Origin: Diplonema papillatum
Lineage: Eukaryota; Euglenozoa; Diplonemea; Diplonemida; Diplonemidae
Direction of reading: 5' to 3'
DNA length: 64,000 bases
Assembly (NCBI GenBank): GCA_030068145.1
Contig: JAPJBO010000637.1
Location: 62,001-126,000, forward strand
In this document: positions 10,017-20,370 of the stretch, in pieces
Layout: each line of letters opens with the position of its first letter
Position numbering within the stretch: position 1 is the first letter of the stretch
Program-made: the position numbers and the translations under genes
Notes under the pieces: model-generated
Databases searched by the model: none
What the model was told of the DNA's origin: nothing
What the model saw: the letters and a program-made list of their open reading frames with translations, nothing else

Positions 10017-11812
10017 ATGTCGAACGTCGCGCAGCGCCTGAAGCGGTGCTCGCTGCCCATTAGACTGCTGCTCGAAGCGAAGTCTTGCATCATCGCCTTG
10101 GAGACGTGCAGAGGTGACGTTTACAGAGGGTTCTGCGCCGACATTCAGGTACGCGGGCAGGCACAGTGCTATTTTGACGCAACTAAGATTCCCCCCCCCC
10201 CCCCCTTTTTTTAACATACGAAGGAAGGATGCGACGAACAATGAAACCAGAAAGCTGTGATAGCACCGGAACAGGACCGAAAGTCCCCATCCAAAGGACC
10301 CACTGATGAGCTCTACCTCTGGATTGGTCTGCGTTCACGAGCGAAACCCGAGACGAAGAACGAGGTGCACACAACACCGCGGTGAAAAAGAATAAAGAGG
10401 ACTAGTCCCTCAAGGTTTCATACCCTACCTGCGGAGTCTTACACTCCCCGTGACCCCTTTACCCTTTTCCTTTTTCCCTTTTCTATTTTACACTCTCTTC
10501 GAAGAAGACTTGATGCTAGCATCAAACATGCATGAGAGGCAGTGTCCTGCCGAAACATTAAACTAAGTTTTCCCCCCCTGAGACACATCCCGCAAACCCG
10601 GCGCAGCACCAATGGTTGAAGTATTGGGTGGTGACCCCCTCCGAACAGCCTCCCTGGCCCTGGCCCACGCCTGATGCCGCAACCCCTTAACCCGGGCGGC
10701 GGCGCCTTGGCATGAGCCAGGAACCTCAACGGGAGCAGCGCGAGAGGCATCATCCACGCTTCAAAAGCCACACACACTGGTTGACGTATCAAAGGATACA
10801 GAGTCATGTCTACTGTGATCTGCAGAGAGAATTCTGCAGGTTGCCAACAGGACGCCAGTACGTTCAGCGAGGCGGGTGGGGGCGCCCGCCCTGAGTATGC
10901 CGTTGCTGCGATAGCGCTTTTAAACGTCTGCACACGTGGTTAGACCGTCATCAGTGTGCTTGAGATTCGTAGCAACTCTTGCGTTTGAGACCTCGTAACC
11001 GCCGCATTAGTATCTGATAGCGCTGTGGGCTCTTCCTGCGCACGGTGATACCCGTGGAGCGCCACCCCCCCCCGCCCGAGAAAAAAGAAGTTGTCACAAC
11101 GAAAGAAAGAAAAGAACAGAAAATAAGACTCTGCATTCCGCGAAGAAGACTTGATGCTAACATCAAACACATGAAAGGCAAGTAGCGCCTGAACACGAAA
11201 CTAAGGTTTTCCCCCCCGCCCGCGATTATTGTGCGCCACCCTGCAGGAAAGCATCAACATCCGGCTGACGAATGTGACGCTCACGAAGCGCAATGGGACG
11301 TCCTTCGAGCTGGAGCAGGTGTACCTACGCGGTTCGCAGATAAAGTTCGTCGTCCTCCCCGACCAGCTGCGGTGTGTCTTGTTGTCTCTATCCCGCCATG
11401 TAGTATACCGGGTAAAGGGGTCAATCTTAGTTTGACTGTCTTTTCTTTTGCCGGAAAAGATCGAGGATCTTAGACATTTTGTAAATTGGCGATTCCGGGT
11501 GCAGCCTATCGGCACGGATTGTTGCTGCGTACCACGTTCAAACTATTCCGACGAGTACGAACATTATACAAGGTTATTACCGCGTTGCTAACCCGAGTCG
11601 CATGCCCCTCGAGCCACAGACGACTGGGGACACGCAGTTCGCTACCATCACCACTTCAAGCGAAGCTGGCACACTACCATTGCACCGGGGCTTAAAAATA
11701 AACTAAACCCGACAGCGTTCGCTACGAAAAGGAGCTCGAAAAGGTGCTCGAACTGCACCAGCTGAAGGAAGAGGAACGGGGCCGGCAGCGAGCACGCGTC
11801 CGCACCACATAG
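10017..11812 (+). CDS. SNRPD3: Small nuclear ribonucleoprotein SmD3
   Basis: Three exons join without frame conflict: 10017-10148, 11247-11371 and 11716-11812, giving 117 residues and ending at TAG. Donors are CAG/GTACGC and CG/GTGTGT; acceptors are CTGCAG and CGACAG. Exon 1 carries the Sm1 motif (CIIALETCRGDVYRG). Exon 2 carries Sm2 (LEQVYLRGSQIKFVVLP), which matches the D3-type VYIRG-like strand closely. SmD3 is a core subunit of the heptameric Sm ring on spliceosomal snRNAs and acts in the nucleus. The start is the first ATG in frame, giving MSNVAQRLKRCSLPIRLLLE. The N-terminus is about seven residues longer than the usual D3. The C-terminus is odd: instead of an RG-rich tail, exon 3 encodes a short charged Glu/Lys/Arg helix. 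Intron 1 (1098 bp) contains two introner-like repeats, the second ending 27 bp before the acceptor. Confidence 0.88.
10200..10295 (+). repeat. 5' part of a longer introner-like unit
   Basis: CGAAGGAAGGATGCGAC, then AACCAGAAAG and TGTGATAGCACCGGAACAGG, recurs at about 30946-31018. In both places it lies upstream of an introner core, so the family may have a longer form of roughly 250-380 bp. A C-run of more than a dozen bases precedes it at 10191-10205. Confidence 0.6.
10494..10578 (+). repeat. Introner-like repeat, copy 3 (SmD3 intron 1)
   Basis: Core AGAAGACTTGATGCTAGCAT, then CATGCATGAGAGGCAGTG, then AAACTAAGTTTTCCCCCCC. It lies in the middle of SmD3 intron 1 and is not next to a used acceptor. 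Confidence 0.75.
11138..11220 (+). repeat. Introner-like repeat, copy 4 (end of SmD3 intron 1)
   Basis: Core AGAAGACTTGATGCTAACAT, ending AAACTAAGGTTTTCCCCCCC. The acceptor of SmD3 exon 2 (CTGCAG at 11246) follows 27 bp later, so the repeat supplies the likely branch point and pyrimidine tract of a real intron. Confidence 0.8.
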
Positions 11813-11975
11813 AAAGAAGGCACGGCCCTTGCGCTCAGTGTGCACGTCTTTCGCGGCTTCGGCCACACCGTTGACGGTCCGTTGTGTTCGCCGCAGATCG
11901 CGTGCCTCCGTAGTAGCAGCGATGCGGGCAGCGCGTGTAGCTTACACCCCCGAACTTCAGCAGCCATATACTATG

Positions 11976-12023
11976 TCAATGCGGGAGTGAAAAAGTGCGG
12001 GAGTGGCCACACTCCCGCATTGA
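11976..12023. repeat. 14-bp inverted repeat at a retroelement 5' end
   Basis: TCAATGCGGGAGTG at 11976-11989 and its exact reverse complement CACTCCCGCATTGA at 12010-12023 enclose a 20-base loop with a further GCGGGAGTGG partial copy. It lies 30 bp before the retroelement-related ORF. Confidence 0.75.
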
Positions 12024-12053
12024 GGGAGTGAGGCCGACCGCACAAACGACCGC

Positions 12054-12400
12054 ATGATGGCACAACAGGACGCCCGAGCCGAGGCGGCCGACGGACCACA
12101 GAGGCGAAAGGCAGAACAGGAAAAGCAGGCGCGGTCGGTACGAGAAGCGACAATCGCGGATACGGCAGCGAGTACAGAGCAGTCGGCGCGCAGACGAGCA
12201 GCAAAGCCGCCCGCGTCGCAGGTGGCACAAACCGAAGAAGCCCGTGCGGCAAGGAGCGAAGACGAGGCGATGCAAGACGAAGGGGAAGCGCGAAGCGACC
12301 AGCCCGGACGGACCAACAAGACGCAAGACCGGGCTCACGCACTCAAAGATCGACTTATACGCACAAACGACCGCAAAACCACTCCCGCTATCCGTAGTGG
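12054..12400 (+). mobile_element. 5' fragment of an RNase H-type non-LTR retrotransposon
   Basis: The frame beginning MMAQQDARAEAADG is rich in Arg, Ala, Glu and Gln. It resembles the 5' coding leader of the retroelement copies at 36076 and 42690: shared text includes GCACAACAGGACGCCCG, GAAAAGCAGGC, ACAGAGCAGTC and AGACGAGCAGC. No reverse transcriptase follows, so only the 5' end is present. The frame stays open to 12644 but no longer resembles the family after about 12400. Confidence 0.55.
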
Positions 12401-13032
12401 GAGTCCGGGGTGTAGTACCGAAGGGGGATCCCCCAGCGTTATTGAAGGCCCAAATGCAGCGCAAGCATCGCCATGGAAAGTTGCGCAGCCACCGCGCAGC
12501 ATGCTGTCATGTCGGCGGCACGCACGCCCTTGGCTCGTACCGTTGGCTGTTCTCGGCATCGTCTCGCGCAACATGAATACGGTCTGGCTGCGTTCGTCGC
12601 AGAGTGCTGTGGCGATATCGATACTCGCAGTGTACTGCGCATAGTCCGAGGGTATTTTCCCAGCGGTGCCGCCGGCTCTATCGTACCCTCTACGTGCTGT
12701 AGGATGGTATGTGGTAGCAGCAGCTACCACCGTAGTGCAAGCATCGCTTGTAAAGTGGCGCATAAATGTGCGCAGCGGGGGCGCAATTCCGGCCGCAGCG
12801 CGGCTCCGCCCAAGACCGAAGGTGGTCAACCGCGGATTATCGCGGAGCGTCTGCTTAGCAATATCGGCTTCTCGTAGTGTTTGGTGCACGTACCCAAATT
12901 TACCCGAAGTTATTATTGTTAGGCGTTCTTGCCCTTCTATTGTTGTCAAGCGCGGCAACGAGGCTGCTGCTTCATCGCGGAATGCAAGCATTCCGCACCA
13001 GGATGCGGAGATCCATGGTGGTGACACATTGA

Positions 13033-13910
13033 CGATCCTGATCAACCACGTCCATCCGGATGGACGACTGCGCTCTTTTTGAATAAAGAGTTCACCCCTC
13101 CAAACGCTTAGACATCCTGCAAAGCTGCACTTTTTTCGGGCAGTAAGGTGGTCTTGAGGGTGTGCAAAACACGGGAGATCTCATTCTCTAGGTCTCCTGA
13201 GGCTAAAATCCTCTTACCGACTGAACACTGTAGTCGCTTCCGCATGAAGATGCATCGGATGGCGCAGTCGTCTCTTCTTGAATAAAGAGTTCACCCCTCC
13301 AAACACTTCACACGGTAGACAGGGATAGATACCCTGCAAATTTGCACTTTCTTCGGGTAGTAAAGTGGCTTGAGGGTGTGCATAAAAAAAACAGGGGAGA
13401 TCTCATTCTCTAGGTCTCCTGAGGCTAAAATCCTCTTACCGACTGAACACTGTAGTCGCTTCCGCATGAAGATGCATCGGATGGCGCAGTCGTCTCTTCT
13501 CGAATAAAGAGTTCATCTTCAAACGCTTCACCCGGTAGACAGGGATAGATACCTGCAAATTTGCACTTTCTTCGGGTAGTAAAGTGGCTTGAGGGTGTGC
13601 ATAAAAAAAACAGGGGATCTCATTCTGTAGGTCTCCTGAGGCTAAAATCCTCTTATCGACTGAACACTGTAATCGCTTCCGCATGAAGATGCATCGGATG
13701 GCGCAGTCGTCTCTTCTCGAATAAAGAGTTCATCTTCAAACGCTTCACCCGGTAGACAGGGATAGAAATCCTGCAAAGTTGCACTGTCTTCGGGCAGCAC
13801 GGTGTCTTGAGGGCGTGCATAAAAAAAACAGGGGAGATCTCATTCTCTAGTTCTTTAGGGCTAAAAGCTTCTCACCGACTGAACACTGTAGTCGCTTGCG
13901 CATGAAGATG
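13033..13910. repeat. Tandem array, about 200-223 bp, four to five units
   Basis: Units begin with GAATAAAGAGTTCA at 13081, 13279, 13502 and 13720. Each contains TTCGGGTAGTAAAGTGG, AGATCTCATTCTCTAGGTCT, CTGAACACTGTAGTCGCTTC and GCATGAAGATGCATCGGATG. The first, partial unit (13033-13080) overlaps the end of an open frame whose last codons read NHVHPDGRLRSF. Each unit contains AATAAA, the usual polyadenylation hexamer. The array could therefore be copies of a gene 3' end; I could not identify the gene. Confidence 0.8.
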
Positions 13911-15268
13911 CATCAGCTCCGCCGGCAAGAGACGGGGAAACAGCGCCGAAGTCGGATTCTGATTCTGCGACACATTTTATCAACCGAGCAGCAAGAGGCC
14001 GGTGCTCGTCGCTTGACCCCCTCCATGTCAGTGTGCCATTGCAGCACATCCCGCTTTTTCGACCCCTCCGAAGTGACTAACCGAAGGCCGGAGGGATCGA
14101 CCGCTCGCCAGACACCTCTCAGCGGAGGAGCTAGCTTCTTTTTATGCCCTCTTCGGCGTTCGTCTCCGACCATGCGTTGTACGCAAGACCTGCGAAGAGT
14201 TGGTTGCAGCACTTGCGACCAGCCGGTTGCTCCGGGCCACCAGAATGCTGGCACTGCGTTCTAATTCAGAGTCGCACACCCGCTTTTCGGGTGCGACTCG
14301 GGCACACCTCTTTTATCTCCAGCCTCTGAGTCTGGACCCACCGGTGTGGGCGCCAAATGGTGTGAACGACGCACATCTGATAGAATTTCGAACTCAACCC
14401 CCCCGACCGGAGACTTTAAAATACCGACCTTCTAATCCACAAATAACGCTATAATATCTTACCTCGGGCTTTTTTTTTGTACAAGCACCTGCTTTGTAGG
14501 AAATGCTTGAGGAGACTGCCAGTTGCGATAGATCAAAGGAGGTAAATGTGCTGTAGCCCACACGAAACACAGGTAAATCTGGGTTTAGTGGCGGGCGTAA
14601 GCGTTCAACAAAAAAGACCCACTTTGTAGTTGTATTGTTTTCTTCCCCTCTAGCCTCCTTCGAAATGAGCACAAGGCAGTCCCTCGAGTATTTCTTTGAA
14701 CCGGCCGTCAAACCTTGCACCCGTGTGCTTGCTAACAAGAAGGATAAAATGGCAGACCGAGCTAGACCGCACTACCTGTGCCATGAAAGATGCAAATCCC
14801 GATCCCACTCCATGGCCGCAAAAGGACATGCCTGCAGAATAAAGCCGCCCGAACAATATAGTTTTTCGGGAGGGGAGGTGCCTGATGAAACGTCTTCCCT
14901 CGGGTCTATTTGGACCGGCCGGGTTGCTCTCGTTGTGCTTGCGAACAAGCTAGTTACAAAGGCGAGTCAAGCTCGATGACTAGATTGCACTACTTGTGCC
15001 GAAGACGTCGTTACTCCATGCACCTACCTCACAAGCACAAAACATCGAAAGTCACCAATCTGTACGCCCACACGGGATTGTACGGACCGATCCACAACCG
15101 CATGATGTTTTAGTAACCTGGTCTGATCTGAGGGTCCGACCAGCTAGAATTGGATGCTGCCAAAATTTGGCACTTTTTCTTCGTCGGAAACACAAATATT
15201 AGTGTCAAAAGAACGGGAAACCGAGGACTACGACCCCTTCTCCCCCATCCCGAACGGAAGTGCTCGAG
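13911..15268. other. No supported gene
   Basis: Mixed single-copy DNA. It contains a hairpin at 14271-14298 (GTCGCACACCCG, loop CTTTT, CGGGTGCGAC) and a short copy of the CGGAGACTTTAAAA text seen near 1810. An acceptor-like TTCCCCTCTAG at 14643-14653 precedes an ATG (MSTRQSLEYFF), but no supported exon could be completed. Confidence 0.4.
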
Positions 15269-17346
15269 ATGTCCACCAAGCGATCCGGCACATGGGGCTA
15301 CGTGGCCTTGCTCGCGTGCGCGCTCGTCGGTGTGGCCAACGGAGTGGTCCTCACGAAGCAGGACCAGGAGAAGTGGAAGCCCCCGCCGCAAACCGAAACC
15401 CGGCCGTCTATTTACGCCGTGCCCCTCGTCGAGCAGGGCGAGATGCAGGTGAGCAGCACGTGGTCTGACTGGTTTAATTGGTTGAAGACGGGTTGATCCA
15501 ATGGTCCTGCATGTCGTGCACCGCCGTGACAAACAAAGTGCACGCGCTTTGAATGCGGCTCAGCAGGCGTGGCCCGTCGATTTGCACTGTGCCCTCGTCG
15601 AGTAGGGTGAGCTGCAGCGTAGTTGCTCGTTGTTCGGATGGTTCGGAAGACTGGTTAATCCAAGGGTCCTGAGGTACGTCCGTAAGAACAATGAGTGCAC
15701 GCGCTTTGAACGCGGCTCAACTGGAGTGACCCGTCGATTCACATTGTGCCCTCGTCGAGCAGGGCGAGATGCAGGCGAGCTGAATGGTTGGGGAAGACGG
15801 GTTGATCCAATGGTCCTGCATGTCGTGCACCGCCGTGGCAAACAATTGAGTGCACGCGCTTTGAATGCGACTCAGCAGGAGTGGCCCGTCGATTTGCACT
15901 GTGCCCTCGTCGAGTAGTGTGGTCTGCAGCGTAGTTGCTCGTGGTTCAGATGGTTAGGAAGACTGGTTAATCCAAGGGTCCTGAGCTGCGTCACCGTAAG
16001 AACAATGAGTGCACGCGCTTTGAACGCGGCTCAACCGGAGTGACCCGTCGATTTGCACTGCGCTCTTCGTCAAGTAGTGCGAGATGCAGGCGACTGGTTT
16101 AAGAAGACTCGCTCGGGGTTCGACCGGTTGGGGAAGACGCCTTGATCCAATGCTCCTGCGGTCATGCATCGTCGCGAAAAAACCCGAGTGCACGCGCTTC
16201 GAATTCGAACGCGACTCAGCAGCAGAAGTGACCCGTCGTTTCACTTTGTGCCCTCGTCGAGCAGGGCGAGATGCAGGCGACTGGTTAAAGAAGACGGGCT
16301 GGTCCAATGGTCCTGCACGTCGTGCACTGCCGTGGCAAACAATTGAGTGCACGCGCTTCGAATGCGACTCAGCAAGTGCGGCCCGTCGATTTGCACTGTG
16401 CTCTTCGTCAAGTCGTGAGGGATGCAGCCTAGCAGCTCGGGGTTCAACTGGTTAATGTTCCTGCGGTCATGCATGTCGTGAAAAACCCTGAGTGCACGCG
16501 CTTCGAACGTGACTCAAACAGGAGGAGTGACCCGTCGATTCACTTTGTGCCCTCGTCGAGCAGGGCGAGATGCAGGCGAGCAGCTCGTGGTCCGACTGGT
16601 TTAAGAAGACGGGCTGATCCAATGATGATCCTGCATGTCGCGCATTTCCGTGAGAACAATTGAGTGCACGCGCTTTGAACGCGACTCAGCAGGAGTGTGC
16701 CCTTCGTCAAGTAGGACGAGATGCAGCCTACTCAGCTCGGGGTTCGACTGGTTGGGGAAGCCGCGTTGATCTAATGTTCCTACGGTCATGCATCGCTCGC
16801 GGAAACAATTGAGTGCATGCGCTTCGAACGCACAGTCTTCGCCCAATGCCTACACGCCCAATGCCTACACCAAAGTTTGTAGCGTGTCGGACAGCGCGTA
16901 TCACGAGGCTACCACGTCGCCAGCCGGGCTATCACACCAACTGCAACACCTATTCCTCTTTGAATGCCTCAGACGGGTACAACACATGGGCGAGTGCTGG
17001 CTATCACAGTGCCTGATCATCCAGCGGATGCATCCAAGAGAAAGTAGAGCCATCGCACCCACAACACCACCCAATTCCTCTTGCTCGTCCTTGGATGACC
17101 ACACATCTTCTCATCCCTTGCCACCCCACGGCGTTCTGGCCCCCCCAAGTGGACCCAATGGCCCGATCGGACGCTCCGTTCGAGAACTGTTTCACTGTTC
17201 CTGCGGCTTTGAATGTATACCGGTTCTACCAGCTAGCTTTGCATGTGGCCCACTGCTCGGCGGCACTTCAGTTCCCCCCAGAGCCTATTTTCTACTTTCG
17301 GTGCGCAGGTGACCATAGCCGTGGCGACGTGGCACACCGCTACCAG
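15269..17346 (+). CDS. Small protein with signal-anchor-like N-terminus, two exons visible
   Basis: Exon 1 (15269-15448) starts at an ATG and encodes 60 residues: MSTKRSGTWGY, a hydrophobic stretch (VALLACALVGVANG, residues 12-25), then a Lys/Gln/Pro-rich part with KWKPPPQTE, ending LVEQGEMQ before a CAG/GTGAGC donor. A strong candidate exon 2 of 38 nt (17309-17346) lies between TTTCGGTGCGCAG and CAG/GTAAGTATG; joined in phase it adds VTIAVATWHTAT. The last exon was not found. The hydrophobic segment could be a secretory signal or a single membrane anchor. It shares the TKR start, hydrophobic segment and small size with the gene at 17731. The intron between these exons holds at least eight copies of the exon 1 end. 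I recognise no family. Confidence 0.45.
15449..16800 (+). repeat. Array of exon-end copies, about 160 bp units
   Basis: Units recur at roughly 15590, 15745, 15900, 16060, 16250, 16400, 16550 and 16700. Each contains a version of GCCCTCGTCGAGCAGGGCGA then GATGCAG (the last codons of the preceding exon plus its donor), and downstream ATCCAATGGTCCTGCATGTC and GAGTGCACGCGCTTTGAA. Many copies have lost the donor GT (GATGCAGGCGAG) or gained a stop (GAGTAG). They are decayed tandem duplicates of exon end plus intron start. Confidence 0.8.
16800..17308. other. No further gene recognised before the 38-nt exon
   Basis: The open frame at 16788-17312 is mostly low-complexity (Pro/Ser/His-rich) and shows no domain. 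It ends in a pyrimidine-rich tract, TTTTCTACTTTCGGTGCGCAG in part, that serves as the acceptor of the candidate 38-nt exon. Confidence 0.4.
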
Positions 17347-17564
17347 GTAAGTATGAACCCTCGGGCGGGGAAAGAAGAAGCGGAAGTCGCTGATTCGGTT
17401 CTGGTAAACGCCTACGTTTTACCTCCAAAGCCGTTTCCTCACTGCGGACGCCGCAGCATGCGTTGTAGTCAACACGTAGGCTTCGAAGCCCAGACAACTG
17501 CTAGCAGCACAAATAAAGCGACCCTCCCACTACAAGGCACACAGGGCGGGGTTTTTCTTGTTAG

Positions 17565-17690
17565 CCACATGCGACGTGTTGAGAAACTGAACCGTCCAAG
17601 TAGGACCTTCCGATCGTGTGATCATGCGCCAATTTGCCACCTGAAACCACGTCCAGGATTTGGGTTGAGGGTAGTGCGGTCAACGAAAAG
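17565..17690. repeat. Dispersed repeat R3, copy a
   Basis: Contains GAGAAACTGAACCGTCCAAG, TAGGACCTTCCGATC, ATTTGCCACCTGAAACC and GTCCAGGATTTGGG. It matches 28915-29035 over about 120 bp and, in part, 1548-1595. Confidence 0.75.
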
Positions 17691-17730
17691 GCGGCGAACC
17701 CTGCCGCGGGGCCCGTAGCAAGGGGTATAA

Positions 17731-17979
17731 ATGACGAAGCGCACACTCGCCGGCCAGCTGGGCGCCTTCGCCATGTTCAGCTGCGTCGTGCTGGGTTTGG
17801 TCACAGGGCAGGCGTCGGAGGACTACCTGAAGAAGGACGTAACCCGCACGTGGGAGGCCGTCGACAACACGAAGCCTTCGAGCAAAAAAGTCGGCTGGGG
17901 CGACCACCAGCAGGCGCCCAAACCGATCCCGATGCCGGAGAACACCTATTCGAAAATGAAGGACTGGTACTACAGCTAA
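17731..17979 (+). CDS. Small 82-residue protein with signal-like N-terminus
   Basis: A complete single-exon ORF from ATG to TAA. Residues 1-10 are basic (MTKRTLAGQL), residues 11-26 are hydrophobic (GAFAMFSCVVLGLVTG), and a plausible signal cleavage follows at GQA/SED. The mature part is polar and aromatic: EDYLKKDVTRTWEAVDNT, then KVGWGDHQQAPKPIPMPE, then YSKMKDWYYS at the end. I recognise no family. A short mitochondrial or secretory membrane-associated protein is possible, and a relationship to the 15269 gene is suggested only by layout. The last 40 codons plus the stop are copied repeatedly downstream, and one copy (18282-18400) is nearly identical. A TATAAA text at 17726-17731 immediately abuts the ATG and is probably chance. 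Confidence 0.55.
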   Translation: MTKRTLAGQLGAFAMFSCVVLGLVTGQASEDYLKKDVTRTWEAVDNTKPSSKKVGWGDHQQAPKPIPMPENTYSKMKDWYYS

Positions 17980-17989
17980 GAGCCCTGTT

Positions 17990-19290
17990 CTCATTTTCTC
18001 CCGCCGACGTGCAGCTGTCGACAACGTGAAGCCTCCGAGCAAAAAAAAGATTGACCGGATTAACTACCAGTAGGCGCCGAATAATGAAGGACTGGTGGTA
18101 CGACATCTAAGAGCTCTGGCCTCATTTTCTACCCCCGACGTGCAGCTGCCGACAACATGAAGCCTCCGAGCAAAAAAGGTCCACGGGGTTAACCACCAGT
18201 AGACGCCGAAGATTGAAGGACTTGAACTCTAGCTAAGAGCCGACGCCCTGGCCTCATTTTTTCCCGCCGACGTGCAGCTGACGGCAACACGAAGCCTTCG
18301 AGCAAAGAAGTCGGCTGGGGCGACCACCAGCAGGCGCCCAAACCGATCCCGATGCCGGAGAACACCTATTCGAAAATGAAGGACTGGTACCACAGCTAAG
18401 AGCCCTGTTCTCATTTTCTCCCGCCGTCGACAACATGAAGCCAGCAAAAAAGATTCGACCGGATTAACCACCAGTAGGCGCCGAATAATGAAGGACTGGT
18501 GGTACGACATCTAAGAGCTCTGGCCTCATTTTCTACCCCCGACGTGCAGCTGTCGACAACACGAAGCCCTCTAGCAAAAAAGGTCGACGGGGTTAACCAC
18601 CAGTAGATTGAAGGACTGGAACTCTAGCTAAGAGCCGACTCCCTGGCCTCATTTTCCCCCGCCGACGTGCAGCTGTCGGCAACACGAAGCCTTCAAGCCA
18701 AAAAGGTCGACCGGGTTAACTACCAGTCGTCGAAGAATGAAAGACTGGCAATGCGGCTAAAAGCCGATGTCTGGATCTCTTCATCTTCGCCCGCAGGTGG
18801 AGCCAACGCTCCAAGGTTTTGACCAACGAAACGAGGGATCGGTATCGTTGGCCAAACCTTCTTGCGACAGCTCTCCGAGCACGGTGTTTGTGCGCACTAC
18901 GGAACTCAAGTTTCATGTGGTACGCTGCCAAATACTACCAATGATGCATTGCGAACACAAACATCCCGTCGGGGTTTGGCACAAGGCACAAGTCGAACAG
19001 CAGCAGGGCGGAAGATGATAGATGTTCTTCGGCATCGGGGTGGGTCTGGGTGCCTGCTGGTGGTTTACCCAGTCGGCTTTTTCAGCTCGAAGGCTTCGCG
19101 TTGGTGTGATCACCGACGGGCGCTCAACCCGTCCCGATACCAGAGAACGAGGGACTGATCCAACAGTCAAGCATCGACCCTGACGGCATATCTGCCGCGC
19201 GCAGGTGGGCTGTCGGCAACACGAGACCTTATAGCAAAAAAGGTCGGCCGGGGTGACCACCAGCAGGCGTCCAACCCCGTGTGGTCTTTG
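17990..19290 (+). repeat. Array of copies of the 82-residue gene's 3' end
   Basis: Units of about 125-150 bp start near 18010, 18150, 18282, 18425, 18545 and 18665. Each contains a version of ACAACACGAAGCCTTCGAGC, a C/T/A-rich run, ACCACCAGTAGGCGCC and TGAAGGACTGGT, then TAAGAGC and CTCATTTTCTCCCGCCGACG. Most have a stop in place of the CAG codon of ACCACCAG. A further copy at 19022-19110 is inverted, and another direct one lies at 19205-19290. The 18282 unit still encodes DHQQAPKPIPMPENTYSKMK. Confidence 0.8.
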
Positions 19291-19299
19291 CTGCGGCAT

Positions 19300-20160
19300 G
19301 ATGTATGCAGCTGCTGAAGAGCCCATCGGGGAGGCAGGTACCCTGGTGAAGGGTGCACTTCGCTCGCAGTTTTTTGTTTTTGTGCCGGGGGTCTGGGTCT
19401 TGTGCGCACCAAGGCCTCCTTGAAGGAGCAGTAACGCGCTATTTGTGTCCTTCCGTCTAGTCAGACCGAGTCCTGATTTCGTCAACTAACTCAAGGTGCT
19501 CGTCTGACTATTGCCTCATACTGAGCCAGTCGACCCCTATTTTCTAGAAGTGAACCTACCAGCAGTCTTTCGACCCCTCACGGACGGAAGGGGAGAGAGG
19601 CTGTCCAGCGCGCAGAAAGCCTTCTGGAGAACGATGTGACACGATACAATATCTGGTATCGGGGAATCTCTGATTCGTCAGATTTTCCTCGGTCCAGTCT
19701 GGTTTGAGTGACAAGAAGTCTGGTGGATCCTGCCAGTATTCATACGCTTGTTTCAAGGATTAAGCCTCAGAGTAAATGGATTAACAGTGGGTCTGCAGAC
19801 GGCTCATTATATAGGTGGCAATCTACGCGGTCAAACCCGAGAGGTTTACGACTCCAGAAAGGGAAACCTGGTGCTCCTTGAGCAAGGTCCAAATGAATCG
19901 TAAACATTTTGACAGCCGGGCGCGTGTCAAATGACAGTTATTATTCGACCCCCCCCTTTTTAAAAGTGTCGGAGTGATGGAAGTCGGCATCCGATAATGA
20001 AGGTGTGACAACTCACCGCCGAAATGCACCGGTCTCGAAGATGGATGATGCTCAAGCGATCTACCCACAGTTGGCCGCGTTCTGGTATCAAAACCAAAGC
20101 CAGTGCGTGGTCCATGCCGCAAAGTCATTGGCGCGAGCCTCGGAGAGCAGATCTTTTATC
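19300..20160. other. No supported gene
   Basis: Single-copy DNA on both strands without recognisable domains. There is a C-run followed by T-run and A-run around 19950-19965. Confidence 0.4.
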
Positions 20161-20370
20161 ATGCAGGGTCAAAACCTTGTGTCTTCTTAAAACGCTGCCG
20201 CGGGGCCGATGGCCCCCAAAAAATAAATTTGGAGTTTTCTTTTTTGCTCAACTTCACCAAAAATTACTGCCGTGTTTGTTCCAAAATTTTAAAATTTAAA
20301 AAACCCAATTTTTTTCCGGAAAAGAATTGGTGGCCATTTACCAAAAAGACACAAGGTTTTGACCCTGCAT
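20161..20370. mobile_element. 210-bp MITE with hAT-like CAGGG termini
   Basis: ATGCAGGGTCAAAACCTTGT then GTCTT at the left, and its near-exact reverse complement (AAGACACAAGGTTTTGAC then CCTGCAT) at the right, bound an AT-rich core without coding capacity. CAGGG termini are typical of hAT elements, but a clean 8-bp duplication is not visible, so the exact ends are uncertain. Confidence 0.65.

Noticed and set aside
12473..13082. Coding exon ending NHVHPDGRLRSF
   Set aside because: No domain, several competing frames, and the end merges into the tandem array.
17720..17731. TATA box before the 82-residue gene
   Set aside because: The TATAAA overlaps the start codon, too close to act as a promoter for this ATG.
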